A DNA stretch of 8,477 bases from Deltaproteobacteria bacterium (GTDB lineage Bacteria > Desulfobacterota > Desulfobacteria > Desulfobacterales > SURF-7). A model generated the notes under the pieces. It was given only the letters and a program-made list of their open reading frames with translations. It had not been told where the DNA came from and did not search any database. Below, in pieces: positions 6,591-8,477 of the stretch. The position numbers were made by a program, and so were the translations under genes. The number at the start of each line of letters is the position of its first letter. Positions within the stretch are counted from its first letter, which is position 1. Where the stretch lies: NCBI GenBank assembly GCA_019307665.1, contig JAFDJC010000195.1:1-8477 (forward strand), read 5' to 3'.

Positions 6591-6606
6591 CCATAATCAT
6601 TCCATA
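6578..6606. repeat. Three TTCCATA boxes phased at 11 bp
   Basis: TTCCATA occurs exactly at 6578-6584, 6589-6595 and 6600-6606, each start 11 bp after the last, with different 4-bp spacers. One helical turn between boxes would put all three on one face of the DNA, as in tandem operator sites. The boxes lie in the 182-nt spacer between the broken regulator and the E-R-R-repeat gene. Confidence 0.5.
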
Positions 6607-6695
6607 TTGCGCTTGCCGGTTTTTTTATGTACAGTAAACTAAGTTCATTTATAGTAAATCGGATTCGGGTAAAAGGCAGTGTTTCTGGATGTTTA

Positions 6696-6723
6696 GAAGT
6701 GAGTATTGAGAAGTGAACATTGA
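6696..6723. repeat. Tandem 14-bp direct repeat
   Basis: GAAGTGAGTATTGA (6696-6709) is followed without a gap by GAAGTGAACATTGA (6710-6723), matching at 12 of 14 positions. It lies 25 nt upstream of the small E-R-R-repeat gene's ATG, in its leader or promoter region. Confidence 0.6.
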
Positions 6724-6747
6724 ACTGATTAGAACGGGTTGCCGAAA

Positions 6748-6951
6748 ATGCATCGCCATATGTTTGACAAGAAGTTTCTATTGCCGGATAAAAATGCCTC
6801 AACAGAAAGACGCATCGGGGTTGAAAGAAGAATTTTTTCATATTCCTGGCACATACCTGAAAGACGATTCGGTACTGATCAGAGAAAATACATCGATAGC
6901 GGTAAAGGCCATGATGAAAAAAGACGGTTAACGGAGCAGAGAGATCATTGA
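6748..6951 (+). CDS. Small Arg-rich protein with E-R-R / D-x-R repeats
   Basis: The protein is 67 aa and very basic. It has recurring x-E-R-R-x-G units: TERRIGVERRIF (19-30), IPERRFGTDQRK (37-48) and EKRRLTEQR (58-66). Between the first two lies FSYSWHIPERR, a pattern I associate with small uncharacterised proteins of Desulfobacterota that carry E-R-R / D-R-R repeats. No signal peptide or membrane helix is present. The start is uncertain: ATG 6748 has only GGG about 9 nt upstream, TTG 6739 and ATG 6760 are alternatives, and the frame is closed at 6730. The PilZ gene follows within 65 nt on the same strand. Function is unknown, and the Arg repeats could bind nucleic acid or an acidic partner. 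Confidence 0.6.
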   Translation: MHRHMFDKKFLLPDKNASTERRIGVERRIFSYSWHIPERRFGTDQRKYIDSGKGHDEKRRLTEQRDH

Positions 6952-7016
6952 TAAGAATGAATATATTAGACAAAAAAGATGACCCCGGAAATAAAATTAG
7001 GTTTAAAGAGGGGATG

Positions 7017-7394
7017 ATGACTGAAGGCTTACAGACAGAAGATCGTCGAGAATGCGAGCGCTTTAAAGTTGCCAAAGGTATATATGCGACATTCGAGCCC
7101 CATTCTTCAAGGCGGGGCCAGATAATCGATATCAGCGAAAAAGGGCTTGCGTTTCAGTATTTGGCAGGTAAAAAAAACCATACTGCCAAGAATCTTATTG
7201 CAATTTTCGTTAGCGATAACGGCTTTCATCTAAAAGAGATTCCGTTTAAAGTCATATCCGATATCGAACTGAAAAAGCCAAACTTTTTCAGCGTAACACA
7301 GATGCGTAGATGTGGAGGGCAGTTTGGTGAACTCACTTCTGCCCAGGCTGCCAAATTAGATTTTTTTCTAAAGAATTACATTGTGTTACCTTAA
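7017..7394 (+). CDS. PilZ-domain protein with C-terminal extension (copy B)
   Basis: The protein is 125 aa from the ATG at 7017. R-E-C-E-R (RxxxR, residues 11-15 from this start) and D-I-S-E-K-G (DxSxxG) are intact PilZ c-di-GMP motifs. They are followed by AIFVSDNG, EIPFKVISD and a C-terminal MRRCGGQFGELTSAQAAKLDFFLKNY block. These correspond one for one with the PilZ protein at 4425-4832, so the two genes are paralogues. The start at 7017 is favoured because AAAGAGG lies 5 nt upstream and its N-terminus then matches the paralogue. ATG 6957 (145 aa, directly after the preceding gene's stop) and TTG 6948 are alternatives. It probably shares a transcript with the E-R-R-repeat gene. Partner or output unknown. 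Confidence 0.83.
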   Translation: MTEGLQTEDRRECERFKVAKGIYATFEPHSSRRGQIIDISEKGLAFQYLAGKKNHTAKNLIAIFVSDNGFHLKEIPFKVISDIELKKPNFFSVTQMRRCGGQFGELTSAQAAKLDFFLKNYIVLP

Positions 7395-7482
7395 ATATAA
7401 ATCTGTGTCTCCTATAAATATGCCTGGTTATAAATATATCCGGCCTGTTTATTCTTTAACAATACTTCTGTTGAATCGACAG

Positions 7483-7511
7483 TTGACATTTTGAGTCAAT
7501 TCCTTTACAGT
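7483..7511 (+). promoter_or_regulatory. Putative panC promoter with overlapping dyad
   Basis: A perfect TTGACA (7483-7488) and TACAGT (7506-7511, 4 of 6 to TATAAT) are 17 nt apart, about 60 nt upstream of the panC start. The -35 also forms TTGAC-N7-GTCAA (7483-7499), which could be an operator. The rest of the 175-nt spacer after the PilZ gene is AT-rich and shows no convincing terminator. Confidence 0.4.
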
Positions 7512-7569
7512 TTTTAGAATATCAGCCTTAATAAGCCACTGTTTAAAATCCATTATATATACAGAGGTA

Positions 7570-8418
7570 TTGAATATCGAAGTCATTAAAGCTTCAAAAG
7601 AAATGCAAATAAAGTCTGAGAAGATACGGCAACAGGGACAAACTATCACGTTCGTCCCTACAATGGGATTTCTGCATGACGGACACCTGTCTCTTCTTCG
7701 TGAAGGTCGAAAGCTTAGTGACTATCTGGTTTTGAGTATTTTCATTAATCCGACACAATTCGGTCCCGGAGAAGATCTTGAAGCATATCCAAGAGACACT
7801 GAAAAAGATCTGGACCTTGCCGGCAAGGAAGGCGTAGATCTCGTTTTTATGCCCGATGCAGATAAGCTATATGGCAGAAGGTTTCAGACATATGTTCAAC
7901 TTGAAAAACTGCCTCATCACCTTTGTGGTGTTTCCAGACCAATGCATTTCAGAGGCGTAGCTACAGTTGTTACAAAACTATTTAATATAATTAAGCCGCA
8001 TATCGCAATTTTCGGGCAAAAGGATTTTCAGCAGCTTGCGGTTATACGGCAGACGGTTAGCGATCTAAATTTTGACATTGAAATAAAAGGAATACCAACG
8101 GTAAGGGAAAATGACGGATTAGCCATGAGCTCACGCAATGCGTACCTTACACCTGACCAAAGATCATCAGCGATTTGTCTTTACAAGTCTCTTGAAAAAG
8201 CAGCGACCCTGGTTAGAAAAGGAGAAAAGAATGCGTCGGTTATTATTGATAAAACCATTGATTTCATACGATCTTATCCGGAAACTCGGATTGATTACGT
8301 TTCAGTGTGTGATCCTGATACAATTGAAAGTGTTGATACGGTTGACATGCCTGTACTAATGGCTCTTGCGGTATTTATCGGAAAAACCCGCCTGATCGAC
8401 AACATGATACTTGATTAA
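7570..8418 (+). CDS. panC: Pantothenate synthetase (pantoate-beta-alanine ligase)
   Basis: PanC condenses (R)-pantoate with beta-alanine, using ATP via a pantoyl-adenylate, the last step of vitamin B5 synthesis in the cytoplasm. At 282 aa it has normal family length. It shows VPTMGFLHDGH (29-39) with the H36xxH39 nucleotide-binding signature, FINPTQFGP (58-66), HFRGV (126-130), FGQKDFQQ (148-155) and the KMSKS-like MSSRN (186-190). The start is TTG at 7570 with AGAGG directly before it. No in-frame ATG lies upstream, and the next ATG (7603) would cut into the first strand. The gene is monocistronic or the first gene of a unit with the gene starting at 8469. No panB or panD is visible in the window. 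Confidence 0.97.
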   Translation: MNIEVIKASKEMQIKSEKIRQQGQTITFVPTMGFLHDGHLSLLREGRKLSDYLVLSIFINPTQFGPGEDLEAYPRDTEKDLDLAGKEGVDLVFMPDADKLYGRRFQTYVQLEKLPHHLCGVSRPMHFRGVATVVTKLFNIIKPHIAIFGQKDFQQLAVIRQTVSDLNFDIEIKGIPTVRENDGLAMSSRNAYLTPDQRSSAICLYKSLEKAATLVRKGEKNASVIIDKTIDFIRSYPETRIDYVSVCDPDTIESVDTVDMPVLMALAVFIGKTRLIDNMILD

Positions 8419-8468
8419 AATATAGAACCTTGTAATATCATAAAGAAAAACAATCAAAAGGAGACGAC

Positions 8469-8477
8469 ATGAGCATG
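8469..8477 (+). CDS. Start of a gene cut off by the window end
   Basis: Only ATG AGC ATG is present. A strong Shine-Dalgarno, AAAAGGAG (8456-8463), sits 5 nt before the first ATG and 50 nt after the panC stop, so a real, well-translated gene is likely to begin here, possibly with panC. The product cannot be identified from three codons. Confidence 0.55.

Noticed and set aside
6713..6931. Open frame of 72 codons overlapping the E-R-R gene
   Set aside because: It overlaps the E-R-R frame over most of its length, its codons give no repeat or domain, and the E-R-R frame has a recognisable repeated pattern.
6452..7075. Minus-strand open frame of 207 codons opposite the HTH, E-R-R and PilZ genes
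   Set aside because: It runs antisense through three plus-strand genes with recognisable motifs and has no recognisable domain itself. It is an open-frame shadow in AT-rich DNA.

Overview
The window is AT-rich bacterial chromosome. Gene content suggests an anaerobic Desulfobacterota-type organism (Desulfobacteraceae-like sulfate reducer): a fused class I [4Fe-4S] fumarase, HtpG and PanC of ordinary type, several small PilZ proteins, and a PAS-PAS-LuxR regulator whose linker and HTH look like those common in that group. This placement is inference from remembered family patterns, not from a search.

Layout. Positions 1-292 hold no gene. They contain two imperfect 26-bp direct repeats and a striking hairpin with a perfect 22-bp stem. 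From 293 to 4832 all genes lie on the minus strand. In transcription order they are a PilZ protein (4832-4425), htpG (4296-2368), a second short PilZ protein (2291-1947) and fumarase (1900-293, GTG start). The last two are only 46 nt apart and probably share a transcript. A divergent intergenic region (4833-5057) with a small dyad separates this block from the plus-strand genes.

The plus strand begins with a 48-aa lipoprotein (5058-5204) and, 16 nt later, a PAS-PAS sensor (5221-6153). The sensor's reading frame breaks just before its LuxR-type DNA-binding domain, which continues in another frame (about 6146-6565). After a repeat-bearing spacer come a 67-aa protein rich in E-R-R motifs (6748-6951) and a third PilZ protein (about 7017-7394), paralogous to the one at 4425-4832. 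The window ends with panC (7570-8418) and the first three codons of another gene at 8469.

How the genes relate. HtpG, fumarase and PanC are housekeeping functions. The accessory signal is in 4425-7394: two related c-di-GMP-receptor-type PilZ proteins flank a small lipoprotein, a broken PAS/LuxR regulator and an Arg-rich small protein. No GGDEF, EAL or HD-GYP enzyme is present, so any c-di-GMP would be made elsewhere. The clearest anomalies are the disrupted regulator, the long hairpin element and the phased or tandem short repeats in the intergenic regions.
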